From Streptomyces sp. NBC_00289 (GTDB lineage: Bacteria > Actinomycetota > Actinomycetes > Streptomycetales > Streptomycetaceae): a stretch of 64,000 nucleotides of DNA. Where the stretch lies: assembly GCF_041435115.1 (NCBI RefSeq), contig NZ_CP108046.1:2418001-2482000 (forward strand), given 5' to 3'. Positions within the stretch are counted from its first letter, which is position 1. Each line of letters begins with the position of its first letter. The notes beneath the pieces were generated by a model, which was given only the letters and a program-made list of their open reading frames with translations, was not told where the DNA came from and made no database searches. Made by a program: the position numbers and the translations under genes. Below are positions 45,982 to 56,473 of this stretch, piece by piece.

Positions 45982-47316
45982 ATGGGTGACTGGAAGACTA
46001 CGGCCGGCTCGTCGCCGGGGCGGCGGCCCCGGGCGTTGTCACCGCTGCGGGAGCATCTGCGGGACACGTTCTGGTTCGCTCCCACCGCCGCCCTGGTGCT
46101 GGTGTTCGTGGTCTGGGCAGGGGCGTCGGCGGCGGACGAGGCGATCCTCACCGCGCTGCGTGACTCGGGTGACAAGGACGCCGTACGGGCTCTGCACGGG
46201 ATCGCCGACGACGCGAGGACCGTCGTCACCACGGTCAGCGCGGCGATGATGACCTTCATCGGTGTGGTCTTCAGCATCTCGCTGGTCGCCGTGCAGATGG
46301 CCGCCGGGCAGCTCAGCCCCCGCGTCGTGCCGATCTTCGTGCGGAGCCGGATCACCAAGGCCACCTTCGCGGTGTTCCTGGCCACGTTCGTCCTGTCGCT
46401 GCTCGTCCTCGCCTCCTACGACAGCGAGCCCGACCCCACCCTGGTGTCCTCCACCCCGCTCATCCAGTCCGTCCTCACGTCGTTGATGGTGGGGCTGAGT
46501 GTGGTCCTCTTCGTGATGTACGTGAACTCGATGCTGCGGCTGATGCGGGTGGGGCACGTCGTGGATCTGATCACCGCGGAGTCGTTGCGGGTCGTCGCGG
46601 AGCTGCCGCCGGACGGGTCCGCCGACGAGGCGGACGGACTCGGGCCCGAGACCGCCCGTCTCGCCCATCACGGCAGCGCGGGGGTGCTGCGGGACGTCAA
46701 CATCGCACGGCTCGTCCGTACGGCGCGGCGGCACGGCGTCGTGCTGCGGCTCATTCCCGGGGTCGGGGACTTCGTCGTGCCGGGCACTCCGGTGTTCGCC
46801 GTGCACGGGGGGCCGCTGACGAAGGGAGTGGCGGCGCTGCACTCCCATGTGTCGGTGAGCGCCGAGCGCACCTTCTACCAGGACCTCGGGTTCGGGCTGC
46901 GCCAGTTGTCGGACATCGCGCTGCGCGCCCTGTCGTCCTCCGTGAACGACCCGACGACAGCGGTGCAGGCCGTGGACCGCATCCTGCGGTTCCTGGCCGT
47001 GGTGGCGCGGCGTCCGCTCGGTGCCGCGCTGCACCGGGACCGGAAGGGCGCCGTACGGCTGGTGCGGCCCGTGCCGGGCTGGCCCGAACTCGTCGACCTC
47101 GCCCTGACCGAGATCCGGTGGGCCGCGGTGCACAGTCCGCAGGTCACCCGCCGGCTGCTGGCCGGGATCGACGATCTCCTCCGGGTCGTTCCGGCGGACC
47201 GCCGGGAGCCGCTGGTCCGGCATCGCTCGCTGCTGGTCCAGGCGGTGGAGCGGGCCGTGCCGGAGGCCGCGGACCGCGCGTTCGCACTGCACCCGGACCG
47301 GCAGGGCATCGGGTAG
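45982..47316 (+). CDS. DUF2254 membrane protein (444 aa)
   Basis: Four membrane segments occupy residues about 25-190 (FWFAPTAALVLVFVVWAG, MMTFIGVVFSISLVAVQMAAGQLSPRV, ATFAVFLATFVLSLLVLASY, SLMVGLSVVLFVMYVNSML). The signature QLSDIALRALSSSVNDPTTAVQAVD is diagnostic of DUF2254. Function is unknown for the family. The start ATG at 45982 has no close Shine-Dalgarno, but TACAGT (45970-45975) 6 bp upstream looks like a -10 box, so the mRNA may be leaderless. It diverges from tRNA-Leu. Confidence 0.82.
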   Translation: MGDWKTTAGSSPGRRPRALSPLREHLRDTFWFAPTAALVLVFVVWAGASAADEAILTALRDSGDKDAVRALHGIADDARTVVTTVSAAMMTFIGVVFSISLVAVQMAAGQLSPRVVPIFVRSRITKATFAVFLATFVLSLLVLASYDSEPDPTLVSSTPLIQSVLTSLMVGLSVVLFVMYVNSMLRLMRVGHVVDLITAESLRVVAELPPDGSADEADGLGPETARLAHHGSAGVLRDVNIARLVRTARRHGVVLRLIPGVGDFVVPGTPVFAVHGGPLTKGVAALHSHVSVSAERTFYQDLGFGLRQLSDIALRALSSSVNDPTTAVQAVDRILRFLAVVARRPLGAALHRDRKGAVRLVRPVPGWPELVDLALTEIRWAAVHSPQVTRRLLAGIDDLLRVVPADRREPLVRHRSLLVQAVERAVPEAADRAFALHPDRQGIG

Positions 47317-47372
47317 GCGCGGCCCCGCCGCCTGTCGGTCCGGCCGATCGACGGCAGCAGGTCACCACCGCC

Positions 47373-47407
47373 GCGGTGGGCGGCGTCCATGCGACGCCGC
47401 CCACCGC
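47373..47407. terminator. hairpin between convergent DUF2254 and aldehyde dehydrogenase genes
   Basis: A perfect 15-bp inverted repeat (47373-47387, 47393-47407, core GGTGGGCGGCGTC) with a 5-nt loop in the 94-bp convergent gap. Confidence 0.75.
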
Positions 47408-47410
47408 CCG

Positions 47411-48952
47411 TCACGGCATCAGGTGGTGGTCCGGGAAGTTCCCGGGCAGCCGCTCCCCCGCCGGGCCTCGTGTCACGGCCCGCACGAGGAGTTCCCCGCC
47501 GACGAACGCGCCCCGCCAGGACGCGCCGAACCCGCCGAACAACTCGTCGCGGTCGCCCCGGGAACGCGGTGTGCCGTGCCCGACCTTGAACGCGCGGATC
47601 TGCGGGGCCAGCCGCTCGAACGTCGCCCGGTCGTCCGTGGACAGGGTGGCCACCAGGGCTCCGTTGGAGGCGTTCATCGCGGCCAGCAGCTCCGCCTCCG
47701 TGTCGACCAGGACGATGGTGTCGACCGGGCCGAACGGCTCCGCGTGGTGCAGCGGAGAGGACGGTGGCGGATTGAGGAGCGTGACCGGCTGCACGTACGC
47801 CGAGGTGTCCTGACCGGGCAGGAAACGGGCGTCGGACAGCTTGCCGCGGTGCAGCGGTACGGCGCCGCGGTCGATCGCCTCGGCGACCTGGTCGTGCAGT
47901 TCCTTGGCCTTGGCCGCGTTGATCACCGGGCCGAAGTCCACCTGCGGGTAGGGGTCGTCGCGCTGCTCGACGGCGAGGGGGTGGCCGACCCGGAGCGTGC
48001 GGACCGCCGGGAGGTAGGCCGCCAGGAACTCGTCGAAGAGCTCACGCTGGACGACGAATCGCGGGTACGCCGTGCAGCGCTGCTTGCCGTAGTCGAAGAG
48101 CTTGGGGACGAGCGCCGTCAGCGCGTCCCAGTCGGTGTGGTTCCAGATGCCCCAGGTGTTGAGCCCCTCCTGTTCCAGGACGTGCCGTTTGCCGAGGTCG
48201 GCGACGGCCGTGGCCACCGCGGCGCCGGTGTCGCGGCCGCCGACGAAGGAGACGCAGCCGATCTCGGGCGCCCGCACCAGCGCCTCCGAGAGCTCGCCTC
48301 CGCTGCCGCTGACGAGAGTGACGGGTATCCCCTCCCGGGCTGCGAGCGCGCAGGCCAGGGTCAGGCAGGCGACACCGCCGTCGGTCGGGGTCTTGGCGAT
48401 GACCGCGTTGCCCGCCAGCGCCTGGACCAGCAGTGCGTGCACGAGCACGCTCATCGGGTAGTTCCAGCTCGCGATGTTGGACACCGGGCCGTCCAGCGGG
48501 GCCCGACCGGCGAGCATCGGCTCGATGCCGTCGACGTACCACCGCACTCCGTCGATGGCCCGGTCGACGTCGGCCTGCGCGAGCCGCCAGGGCTTGCCGA
48601 TCTCCCAGACGAGCAGGAGCGCGAGGAGGTCACGGTGTTCGGTGAGCGCGTCGAGGGTGGCGGCGACGCGGGCCCGGCGTTCGTCGAGGGCCACGTGCCG
48701 CCAGGCGCGGTGCTGGTCGAGGGAGGCGCGCACGGCCTGGTGGGCGGCGACCCGGTCCAGCCGCGGCGGGCCCGCGACGGGGCTGCCGTCGACGGGACTG
48801 GTGGCGGGCAGGGCCCGGCCGTCCGCCTGCCAGGCCGCGTTCCAGAGGTTCAGGACGCGGTCGTCGCGGAACGCCTCGGGAGCGACGGCCAGACAGCGTC
48901 GCCAGGCGTCGGTCCAGGACGTGCCCGCCTTGGGGGTGAGGGTGGTTGCCAT
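47411..48952 (-). CDS. aldehyde dehydrogenase family protein (513 aa)
   Basis: An NAD(P)-dependent aldehyde dehydrogenase fold: NIASWNYPMSVLVHALLVQALAGNAVIAKTP is the cofactor-binding region, SFVGGRDTGAAVATAV the Rossmann turn, and the catalytic Cys is in YGKQRCTAYPRF. The glutamate segment reads VLEQEGLNTWGIWNHTDWD, unlike the usual LELGGK pattern, so it is a divergent subgroup. ATG at 48952 with GGAG at 9 bp. It follows sucD by 95 bp on the same strand in the oxalate locus. An aldehyde such as glyoxylate or glycolaldehyde would fit, but this is not shown. Confidence 0.85.
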   Translation of the reverse strand: MATTLTPKAGTSWTDAWRRCLAVAPEAFRDDRVLNLWNAAWQADGRALPATSPVDGSPVAGPPRLDRVAAHQAVRASLDQHRAWRHVALDERRARVAATLDALTEHRDLLALLLVWEIGKPWRLAQADVDRAIDGVRWYVDGIEPMLAGRAPLDGPVSNIASWNYPMSVLVHALLVQALAGNAVIAKTPTDGGVACLTLACALAAREGIPVTLVSGSGGELSEALVRAPEIGCVSFVGGRDTGAAVATAVADLGKRHVLEQEGLNTWGIWNHTDWDALTALVPKLFDYGKQRCTAYPRFVVQRELFDEFLAAYLPAVRTLRVGHPLAVEQRDDPYPQVDFGPVINAAKAKELHDQVAEAIDRGAVPLHRGKLSDARFLPGQDTSAYVQPVTLLNPPPSSPLHHAEPFGPVDTIVLVDTEAELLAAMNASNGALVATLSTDDRATFERLAPQIRAFKVGHGTPRSRGDRDELFGGFGASWRGAFVGGELLVRAVTRGPAGERLPGNFPDHHLMP

Positions 48953-49047
48953 TCGGTTGCTCCGCTCTCGGTGCACAGTCGGGGGCGGTGGTGCATGGCT
49001 GTGGAGGACGCTAGCGAGCCGCACGAACTCCTGAAAGTGACCGGGTG

Positions 49048-49947
49048 TCAACTATGAGTGACGTCACGCTCCGTCTCCAGCCGGGCCAGTACCAGCCGGG
49101 CCGTCTCCGTGGGGGTGCCGCCCACCCCGACGCCGGCCGCCTCCAGCGCCTCCCGCTTCGCCCGTGCCGTGCCGGACGAGCCGGAGACGATCGCGCCCGC
49201 GTGACCCATCGTCCTGCCCTCCGGCGCCGTGAAACCGGCGATGTAGCCGACGACGGGCTTGGTGACGTGCTCGCGGATGTACGCGGCGGCGCGCTCCTCC
49301 GCGTCACCGCCGATCTCCCCGATGAGCACGATCAGCTCGGTGTCGGGGTCGTCCTGGAAGGCGGCCAGGCAGTCGATGTGGGTCGTCCCCACCACCGGGT
49401 CGCCGCCGATGCCGACGCAGGTCGAGAAGCCGGTGTCCCGCAGCTCGTACATGAGCTGGTAGGTGAGCGTCCCGGACTTCGACACCAGGCCGACGCGGCC
49501 CGGCTTGGCGATGTCGGCCGGAATGATGCCCGCGTTGGACTGCCCGGGGGTGATCAGCCCCGGGCAGTTGGGGCCGACGATCCGGGTGCCCCGGGAGCGT
49601 GCGTACGCGGTGAAGGCGACGGAGTCGTGGACCGGGACGCCCTCCGTGATGACGACCACGAGGCCGATGCCCGCGTCGACGGCCTCCACGACGGCGGCCT
49701 TGACGAAGGCGGGCGGGACGAACACGACGGACACATCGGCTCCGGTCGACCGCATACCGTCGTCCACCGACCCGAAGACGGGGACCGCACGGTCGTCGAA
49801 GTCGACACTCCGGCCCGCCTTGCGCGGGTTGACACCGCCGACGACGTCCGTGCCGGCCGCGAGCATCAACCGGGTGTGTTTCATGCCCTCACCGCCGGTC
49901 ATGCCCTGGACGAGGACCTTGCTCCACTTGGTGAGGTAGATGGCCAT
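49048..49947 (-). CDS. sucD: succinyl-CoA ligase alpha-subunit-like protein (299 aa)
   Basis: The CoA-binding Rossmann domain starts [36 protein letters not shown]. The phosphohistidine is in [40 protein letters not shown] and SKSGTLTYQ are conserved family blocks. It pairs with the beta-like gene 11 bp upstream. Because the pair sits in an oxalate/formyl-CoA locus, it may act on malate, oxalate or another dicarboxylate rather than serve the TCA cycle; MtkAB-type malate-CoA ligases have the same structure. Confidence 0.9.
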   Translation of the reverse strand: MAIYLTKWSKVLVQGMTGGEGMKHTRLMLAAGTDVVGGVNPRKAGRSVDFDDRAVPVFGSVDDGMRSTGADVSVVFVPPAFVKAAVVEAVDAGIGLVVVITEGVPVHDSVAFTAYARSRGTRIVGPNCPGLITPGQSNAGIIPADIAKPGRVGLVSKSGTLTYQLMYELRDTGFSTCVGIGGDPVVGTTHIDCLAAFQDDPDTELIVLIGEIGGDAEERAAAYIREHVTKPVVGYIAGFTAPEGRTMGHAGAIVSGSSGTARAKREALEAAGVGVGGTPTETARLVLARLETERDVTHS

Positions 49948-49958
49948 GCGTCGTCTCC

Positions 49959-51089
49959 TCAGGCAGCGTGGGCGAGTCGGGCGGCTTCGCGCGCGGCGCC
50001 GTCCATGGTGGTGGCCTGGTGGACCAGCGGGTGCGCGTGGCCGTCGAGGACGGCTCGGCCGCGGGCCGCGTTGTTGCCGTCGAGGCGCACGACGAGCGGC
50101 TTGGTCGGCCGCACGGTCTCCAGGGCCCGGACGATGCCGTCCGCGACCGCGTCGCAGGCGGTGATCCCGCCGAAGACGTTGACGAGGACGGACTTCACGG
50201 CCGGGTCGGAGAGGACGACGGACAGACCGTCGGCCATGATCTGGGCGGAGGCCCCGCCGCCGATGTCGAGGAAGTTGGCGGGGCGGGCACCGCAGCCCGC
50301 GACCACGTCGAGGGTGGACATGACGAGGCCGGCGCCGTTGCCGATGACGCCCACCTCTCCGTCCAGCTTGACGTAGTTGAGGCCCTTCGCGGCGGCGGCC
50401 GCCTCGAGCGGGTCGTCGTGGGTCGTGTTCTGTGTGCCCCAACGGGCCTGGCGGAAGCGGGCGTTGTCGTCGAGGGTGACCTTGCCGTCGAGGGCCAGGA
50501 TCTGTCCCTGCGCGGTGCGGACGAGCGGGTTGACCTCGACCAGGAGGGCGTCCTCGCGGACGAGCACCTGCCACAGGCGTACCAGGACGTCGACCGTCCG
50601 CGGTGGCAGCCCGGCCGCCTCGGCGATCTCGGACGCCTTCGCCGAGGTGACACCCTCGACCGGGTCTATATGGACCCGCGCCACGGCCTCGGGCCTGGTC
50701 GCCGCCACCTCCTCGATCTCCATGCCACCCTCCGCGGAGGCGATGGCGAGGAAGCGGCCGGCCGCCCGGTCCAGGACGTAGGAGACGTAGAACTCGCTCT
50801 CGATGTCGACGGGTTGGGCCAGCATGACCGTGCCGACCGGGTGGCCCTTGATGTCCATGCCGAGGATCTGACGGGCCGTGAGTTCGGCGGCGGCGGGGTC
50901 GGCGGCCATCTTCACTCCGCCCGCCTTGCCCCGCCCGCCCGTCTTCACCTGGGCCTTGACCACGACCCGTCCCCCGAGCGCGCGGGCGATCCGGCGTGCC
51001 CGGGCGGGTGAGTCGGTGACCTCCGCCCTCGGCACCACGATGCCGTGTTCCTCGAAGAGTTGCCTTGCCTGGTGTTCGTAGAGATCCAC
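49959..51089 (-). CDS. sucC: succinyl-CoA ligase beta-subunit-like protein (376 aa)
   Basis: An ATP-grasp domain opens with [23 protein letters not shown] and contains [20 protein letters not shown]. The nucleotide- and subunit-contact segments are [24 protein letters not shown] and [15 protein letters not shown] at 51089 with GGGAG upstream. It diverges from the oxalyl-CoA decarboxylase gene across 177 bp that hold a perfect palindrome, so both units are probably controlled together. Confidence 0.9.
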   Translation of the reverse strand: MDLYEHQARQLFEEHGIVVPRAEVTDSPARARRIARALGGRVVVKAQVKTGGRGKAGGVKMAADPAAAELTARQILGMDIKGHPVGTVMLAQPVDIESEFYVSYVLDRAAGRFLAIASAEGGMEIEEVAATRPEAVARVHIDPVEGVTSAKASEIAEAAGLPPRTVDVLVRLWQVLVREDALLVEVNPLVRTAQGQILALDGKVTLDDNARFRQARWGTQNTTHDDPLEAAAAAKGLNYVKLDGEVGVIGNGAGLVMSTLDVVAGCGARPANFLDIGGGASAQIMADGLSVVLSDPAVKSVLVNVFGGITACDAVADGIVRALETVRPTKPLVVRLDGNNAARGRAVLDGHAHPLVHQATTMDGAAREAARLAHAA

Positions 51090-51191
51090 TTCGGCTCCCG
51101 TCTGACGCGTCGTCCGGAGAGCGATCCCCGGACCCTGAAAAGTGCCGCACGCCCCCTGGACACCACCCACCGGATGCGGGATAACAAGCTT

Positions 51192-51215
51192 CATACAGTA
51201 TTCGTCGACTGTATG
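51192..51215. promoter_or_regulatory. operator-like palindrome between sucC and oxc
   Basis: CATACAGT and ACTGTATG form a perfect 8-bp inverted repeat around ATTCGTCG, 52 bp before the decarboxylase start and 102 bp from sucC. The A/T-rich form suggests a GntR-type regulator site serving both divergent units. No regulator gene is present in the locus. Confidence 0.55.
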
Positions 51216-51266
51216 CAATGTACCGCGAGAGCGTTCCAATCCCCGAGGAAGGGACAGGACTTCGCC

Positions 51267-52958
51267 ATGCCCGACGACACCCAGGACGGCCAGGACGTGA
51301 TTTCCGGCGGTCATCTCGTTGCCAAGGCCCTGAAGGCCGAGGGGGTCGACCGCATCTACACCCTGTGCGGCGGCCACATCATCGACATCTACGACGGCTG
51401 CGTCGACGAGGGCATAGAAGTCGTCGACGTCCGCCACGAACAGGTCGCCGCCCACGCCGCCGACGGCTACGCCCGCATCACCGGCAAACCGGGCTGCGCG
51501 GTCGTCACCGCGGGACCCGGCACGACCGACGCCGTCACCGGTGTCGCCAACGCCTTCCGCGCCGAGTCCCCGATGCTGCTGATCGGCGGCCAGGGGGCAC
51601 TCACCCAGCACAAGATGGGGTCCCTCCAGGACCTGCCGCACGTCGACATGATGACGCCGATCACGAAGTTCGCGGCGGCCGTGCCCGACACGGCGCGCGC
51701 GGCGGACATGGTGTCCATGGCGTTCCGCGAGTGCTACCACGGCGCTCCCGGACCCTCCTTCCTGGAGATCCCGCGCGACGTCCTCGACGCCAGGGTGCCG
51801 GTGGCCGGGGCCCGCGTCCCGAAGCCCGGCGCCTACCGCGCCTCGACCCGCTCGGCCGGTGACCCCGAAGCCGTCGAGAAGCTCGCCGACCTGCTCGTGC
51901 ACGCCGAGAAGCCGGCCGTCCTGCTGGGCAGCCAGGTGTGGACGACCCGCGGCACCGAGGCGGCCGTCGACCTCGTACGGACGCTGAACATCCCGGCGTA
52001 CATGAACGGGGCCGGCCGCGGCACCCTGCCGCCGGGCGACCCGCACCACTTCCAGCTGTCGCGCCGCTACGCCTTCTCCCACGCCGATGTCATCGTCATC
52101 GTCGGCACGCCCTTCGACTTCCGGATGGGCTACGGCAAGCGGCTCTCGCCGGACGCGACCGTCGTGCAGATCGACCTCGACTACCGGACCGTGGGCAAGA
52201 ACCGGGACATCGACCTCGGGATCGTCGGCGACGCGGGACTGGTCCTGAAGTCGGTGGCCGAGGCGGCCTCCGGGCGGGTCAACGGGGGCGCCTCCCGGCG
52301 CAAGGAGTGGCTGGACGAACTGCGCGCCGCCGAGCAGACGGCTCTGGAGAAGCGGCTGCCGAGCCTCAGGTCGGACGCCTCCCCGATCCACCCGTACCGG
52401 CTGGTCAGCGAGATCAACGACTTCCTGACCGAGGACTCGATCTACATCGGCGACGGCGGCGACATCGTCACCTTCTCCGGGCAGGTCGTGCAGCCCAGGT
52501 CGCCCGGCCACTGGATGGACCCGGGCCCCCTCGGCACCCTCGGCGTGGGCGTCCCCTTCGTGCTCGCGGCCAAGCAGGCCCGCCCCGACAAGGAGGTCGT
52601 CGCCCTGTTCGGCGACGGCGCGTTCTCCCTGACCGGCTGGGACTTCGAGACGCTGGTCCGCTACGACCTGCCGTTCGTCGGCATCGTCGGCAACAACTCC
52701 TCGATGAACCAGATCCGTTACGGCCAGGCCCAGAAGTACGGCCCGGAGCGCGAGCGGGTCGGCAACACCCTCGGCGACGTCCACTACGACAAGTTCGCCC
52801 AGATGCTGGGCGGTCACGGCGAGGAGGTCCGCGACCCCGCCGACATCGCACCGGCCCTCAGGCGCGCCCGCGAGTCGGGCAAGCCGTCGCTGATCAACGT
52901 CTGGGTCGACCCGGACGCGTACGCCCCCGGAACCATGAACCAGACGATGTACAAGTGA
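51267..52958 (+). CDS. oxc: thiamine-diphosphate enzyme, probable oxalyl-CoA decarboxylase (563 aa)
   Basis: An acetolactate-synthase-fold decarboxylase. The ThDP-activating glutamate is in [18 protein letters not shown] near residue 58. The ThDP/Mg motif is [23 protein letters not shown], ending in [29 protein letters not shown] is the substrate-side loop. The next genes are a formyl-CoA:oxalate CoA-transferase with its key residues and an OFA-type transporter, so oxalyl-CoA to formyl-CoA plus CO2 is the expected reaction. ATG at 51267 with AGGA at 8 bp. On sequence alone it could be called acetolactate synthase; the context decides. Confidence 0.85.
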   Translation: MPDDTQDGQDVISGGHLVAKALKAEGVDRIYTLCGGHIIDIYDGCVDEGIEVVDVRHEQVAAHAADGYARITGKPGCAVVTAGPGTTDAVTGVANAFRAESPMLLIGGQGALTQHKMGSLQDLPHVDMMTPITKFAAAVPDTARAADMVSMAFRECYHGAPGPSFLEIPRDVLDARVPVAGARVPKPGAYRASTRSAGDPEAVEKLADLLVHAEKPAVLLGSQVWTTRGTEAAVDLVRTLNIPAYMNGAGRGTLPPGDPHHFQLSRRYAFSHADVIVIVGTPFDFRMGYGKRLSPDATVVQIDLDYRTVGKNRDIDLGIVGDAGLVLKSVAEAASGRVNGGASRRKEWLDELRAAEQTALEKRLPSLRSDASPIHPYRLVSEINDFLTEDSIYIGDGGDIVTFSGQVVQPRSPGHWMDPGPLGTLGVGVPFVLAAKQARPDKEVVALFGDGAFSLTGWDFETLVRYDLPFVGIVGNNSSMNQIRYGQAQKYGPERERVGNTLGDVHYDKFAQMLGGHGEEVRDPADIAPALRRARESGKPSLINVWVDPDAYAPGTMNQTMYK

Positions 52959-52969
52959 GGTGAACGCCC

Positions 52970-54202
52970 ATGACCGCCAAGGCACTTGACGGCGTCCGCG
53001 TCCTCGACATGACGCACGTCCAGTCCGGACCCTCGGCGACCCAGCTGCTCGCCTGGCTCGGCGCGGACGTCGTCAAGCTGGAGGCGCCGACCGGTGACAT
53101 CACCCGGAAGCAGCTGCGCGACCTCCCCGACGTCGACTCCCTCTATTTCACGATGCTCAACTGCAACAAGCGGAGCATCACCCTCAACACCAAGACCGAG
53201 CGTGGCAGGGAGATCCTCACCGAGCTGATCCGGCGATCCGACGTGATGGTCGAGAACTTCGGCCCGGGTGCGGTCGACCGTATGGGATTCACCTGGGATC
53301 GCATACAGGAGATCAATCCGCGGATCGTGTATGCCTCGATCAAGGGGTTCGGCGAGGGCCCGTACACCGGCTTCAAGGCGTACGAGGTCGTCGCCCAGGC
53401 CATGGGCGGGTCGATGTCCACCACCGGGTTCGAGGACGGCCCGCCGCTGGCGACCGGCGCCCAGATCGGGGACTCGGGCACCGGCGTGCACGCGGTGGCC
53501 GGCATCCTGGCGGCGCTCTTCCAGCGGGAGCACACCGGACGCGGGCAGCGGGTCAACGTGGCCATGCAGCACGCCGTGCTCAACCTCTGCCGGGTGAAAC
53601 TGCGCGACCAGCAGCGTCTGGCGCACGGCCCGCTCGCCGAGTACCCCAACGAGGACTTCGGCGACGAGGTCCCCCGGTCCGGCAACGCCTCGGGCGGCGG
53701 ACAGCCCGGCTGGGCGGTGAGGTGCGCGCCCGGTGGCCCCAACGACTACGTGTACGTCATCGTGCAGCCCGTCGGCTGGCGGCCGCTCAGCGAGCTCGTC
53801 GGCCGGCCCGAACTCGCCGACGACCCCGAGTGGGCGACCCCGGAGGCCCGCCTGCCCAAGCTGGGCAAGATGTTCCAGCTGATCGAGGAGTGGTCCGCCA
53901 CGCTGCCCAAGTGGGAGGTGCTGGAGCGGCTCAACGCCCACAACATCCCGTGCGGTCCGATCCTGTCCACCAGGGAGATCATCGAGGACCGGTCGCTGGT
54001 CGCCAACGAGATGGTCGTGACGGTGCCGCACCCCGAGCGGGGCGAGTTCGTCACCGTCGGCAGCCCGCTGAAGCTCTCCGACTCCCCTGTGGACGTGAGC
54101 AGTTCACCGCTGCTCGGCGAGCACAACGAAGAGGTCTACGTCGGCGAGCTCGGTCTCGGCGACGAGGAGCTGCGCCTGCTCAAGTCGAACGGAGTGATCT
54201 GA
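52970..54202 (+). CDS. frc: formyl-CoA:oxalate CoA-transferase (410 aa)
   Basis: A class III (CaiB/BaiF) CoA-transferase. The N-terminal [30 protein letters not shown] is standard, and the catalytic aspartate is D168 in [16 protein letters not shown]. The glycine loop [11 protein letters not shown] matches the mobile loop of the Oxalobacter Frc enzyme. It moves CoA from formyl-CoA to oxalate, closing the cycle with the decarboxylase gene 11 bp upstream. ATG at 52970. Confidence 0.93.
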   Translation: MTAKALDGVRVLDMTHVQSGPSATQLLAWLGADVVKLEAPTGDITRKQLRDLPDVDSLYFTMLNCNKRSITLNTKTERGREILTELIRRSDVMVENFGPGAVDRMGFTWDRIQEINPRIVYASIKGFGEGPYTGFKAYEVVAQAMGGSMSTTGFEDGPPLATGAQIGDSGTGVHAVAGILAALFQREHTGRGQRVNVAMQHAVLNLCRVKLRDQQRLAHGPLAEYPNEDFGDEVPRSGNASGGGQPGWAVRCAPGGPNDYVYVIVQPVGWRPLSELVGRPELADDPEWATPEARLPKLGKMFQLIEEWSATLPKWEVLERLNAHNIPCGPILSTREIIEDRSLVANEMVVTVPHPERGEFVTVGSPLKLSDSPVDVSSSPLLGEHNEEVYVGELGLGDEELRLLKSNGVI

Positions 54203-54203
54203 C

Positions 54204-56351
54204 GTGATGGCCGAGGACCGGGTCCTGAGGGTGCGTGCGCTCCTCGACTCCGTGCGGGCCGAGGGACGTACGGCGCTGACCGCACCCGAGGGCAAGGTGA
54301 TCGCCGACGCGTACGGGATCGCCGTACCCGGTGAGGAGCTGGCGACCGACGTCGACGAGGCGGTGGCGTACGCGGCGCGCTTCGGCGGGCCCGTCGTGAT
54401 GAAGATCGTCTCGCCGGACATCCTGCACAAGACCGACGCCGGCGGAGTGATCGTCGGGGTCGAGGGGGCGGCGGAGGTACGGGCCGCGTTCCACACCGTC
54501 GTCGACAACGCGCGCGCCTACGACCCGAAGGCGCGCATCGCGGGCGTGCAGGTCCAGGAGTTGCTGCCGCAGGGGCAGGAGGTCATCGTCGGGGCGGTCA
54601 CCGACCCGACGTTCGGAAAGGTCGTGGCCTTCGGACTCGGCGGAGTGCTCGTCGAGGTGCTGAAGGACGTGACCTTCCGGCTCGCGCCCGTGGACGCGGA
54701 CGAGGCGCTGTCCATGCTGGACTCGATCCGGGCGGCGGAGATCCTGCGCGGGGTGCGCGGCGCGCCGGCCGTGGACCGGTGGGCGGTCGCCGAGCAGATC
54801 CGCCGGGTGTCCCAACTCGTCGCGGACTTCCCGGAGATCGCCGAGGTGGATCTCAATCCGGTGATCGCCACACCGGAGGGGGCGGTCGCCGCCGACATCC
54901 GGGTGATCCTCGCGGAGTCGCAGCCACCATCCCGTCGACGGTATACACGCGACGAGATCCTGACGACCATGCGCCGTCTCATGCAGCCGAACTCCGTCGC
55001 CGTGATCGGCGCGTCCAACGAGCAGGGCAAGATCGGCAACTCGTTGATGCGCAACCTCGTCGACGGCGGTTTCGCCGGGGAGATCCATCCGGTGAACCCC
55101 CGGGCCGATGACATTCTGGGCCGCAAGGCGTACAAGAGTGTCACCGACGTTCCCGGTGAGGTGGATGTGGCGGTCTTCGCGATCCCCGCCAAGTTCGTGG
55201 CCTCGGCGCTGGAGGAGGTGGGACGCAAGAAGATCCCGAACGCCGTACTGATCCCCTCCGGGTTCGCGGAGACCGGCGAACACGAACTCCAGGCCGAGAT
55301 CGTGGAGATCGCGGAGCGGCACGGCATCCGGCTGCTCGGACCGAACATCTACGGCTACTACTCGACCTGGCACGACCTGTGCGCCACGTTCTGCACACCG
55401 TACGACGTCAAGGGCGGGGTCGCGCTGACCTCGCAGTCCGGTGGCATCGGGATGGCCATCCTGGGCTTCGCCCGCACCACGAAGACGGGCGTGTCGGCGA
55501 TCGTCGGCCTCGGCAACAAGTCCGACCTGGACGAGGACGACCTACTGACCTGGTTCGGCGAGGACCCGCACACCCGGTGCATCGCCATGCACCTGGAGGA
55601 CCTCAAGGACGGGCGGGCCTTCGTCGAGGCGGCGCGGGCGACCGTACCGAAGAAGCCGGTCGTGGTGCTCAAGGCCGGCCGTACGGCGGCCGGTGCGAAG
55701 GCCGCCGGCTCGCACACCGGGGCGCTGGCGGGCGACGACGCGGTGTACGACGACATCCTCCGGCAGGCCGGTGTCATCCGGGCTCCCGGTCTGAACGACA
55801 TGCTGGAGTACGCGCGCGGGCTGCCGGTGCTCCCCACTCCCCGGGGCGACAACATCGTGATCATCACGGGGGCGGGCGGCAGTGGCGTGCTGCTCTCCGA
55901 CGCGGTCACCGACAACGGGCTGTCCCTGATGGAGATCCCGCCGGACCTGGACGCGGCCTTCCGGGAGTTCATCCCGCCCTTCGGGGCCGCGGGCAACCCG
56001 GTGGACATCACCGGGGGCGAGCCGCCGTCGACGTACGAGGCGACGATCCGGCTGGGTCTGGAGGACCCGCGCATCCACGCGCTCGTCCTCGGTTACTGGC
56101 ACACCATCGTCACTCCCCCGATGGTCTTCGCGGAGGTCACCGCGCGCGTGGTGGCGGAGTTCCGGGAGCGCGGGATCGAGAAGCCGGTGGTGGCGTCCCT
56201 CGCGGGTGACGTCGAGGTCGAGGAGGCCTGCCAGTACCTGTACGAGCGGGGGGTCGTGGCGTACCCGTACACGACGGAGAAGCCGGTGGCCGTGCTCGGC
56301 GCGAAGTACCGCTGGGCACGGGCGGCGGGGCTGCTGGGCGGTGGTTCATGA
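54204..56351 (+). CDS. fused ADP-forming acyl-CoA synthetase, beta-alpha order (715 aa)
   Basis: Residues about 10-235 are an ATP-grasp (beta-like) domain (GGPVVMKIVSPDILHKTDAGGV; EVDLNPVIATPEGAVAADIRV). Residues about 255-715 are the CoA-binding and ligase (alpha-like) domains: SVAVIGASNEQGKIGNSLMRN, TSQSGGIGMAI and the phosphohistidine H504 in AAGSHTGALAG. Many such fusions carry the alpha part first; here beta comes first. It makes an acyl-CoA from an acid, ATP and CoA reversibly, so it could prime the oxalate cycle with CoA or recover energy from a thioester. The GTG at 54204, 1 bp after the frc stop, is chosen for its GGAG at 9 bp; ATG at 54207 is the alternative. Confidence 0.88.
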   Translation: MMAEDRVLRVRALLDSVRAEGRTALTAPEGKVIADAYGIAVPGEELATDVDEAVAYAARFGGPVVMKIVSPDILHKTDAGGVIVGVEGAAEVRAAFHTVVDNARAYDPKARIAGVQVQELLPQGQEVIVGAVTDPTFGKVVAFGLGGVLVEVLKDVTFRLAPVDADEALSMLDSIRAAEILRGVRGAPAVDRWAVAEQIRRVSQLVADFPEIAEVDLNPVIATPEGAVAADIRVILAESQPPSRRRYTRDEILTTMRRLMQPNSVAVIGASNEQGKIGNSLMRNLVDGGFAGEIHPVNPRADDILGRKAYKSVTDVPGEVDVAVFAIPAKFVASALEEVGRKKIPNAVLIPSGFAETGEHELQAEIVEIAERHGIRLLGPNIYGYYSTWHDLCATFCTPYDVKGGVALTSQSGGIGMAILGFARTTKTGVSAIVGLGNKSDLDEDDLLTWFGEDPHTRCIAMHLEDLKDGRAFVEAARATVPKKPVVVLKAGRTAAGAKAAGSHTGALAGDDAVYDDILRQAGVIRAPGLNDMLEYARGLPVLPTPRGDNIVIITGAGGSGVLLSDAVTDNGLSLMEIPPDLDAAFREFIPPFGAAGNPVDITGGEPPSTYEATIRLGLEDPRIHALVLGYWHTIVTPPMVFAEVTARVVAEFRERGIEKPVVASLAGDVEVEEACQYLYERGVVAYPYTTEKPVAVLGAKYRWARAAGLLGGGS

Positions 56352-56473
56352 GCTGAGCGGCTGTGGGGCCGGCCGACGGTGCGCGTCGGCCGGCCCCGGG
56401 TCCCGTGCGCGCACGAAAGGCATTGGACAGGGGGCGCTGGCCAGATCTTTCGACGCAAGGGGTGCTACGCGAC

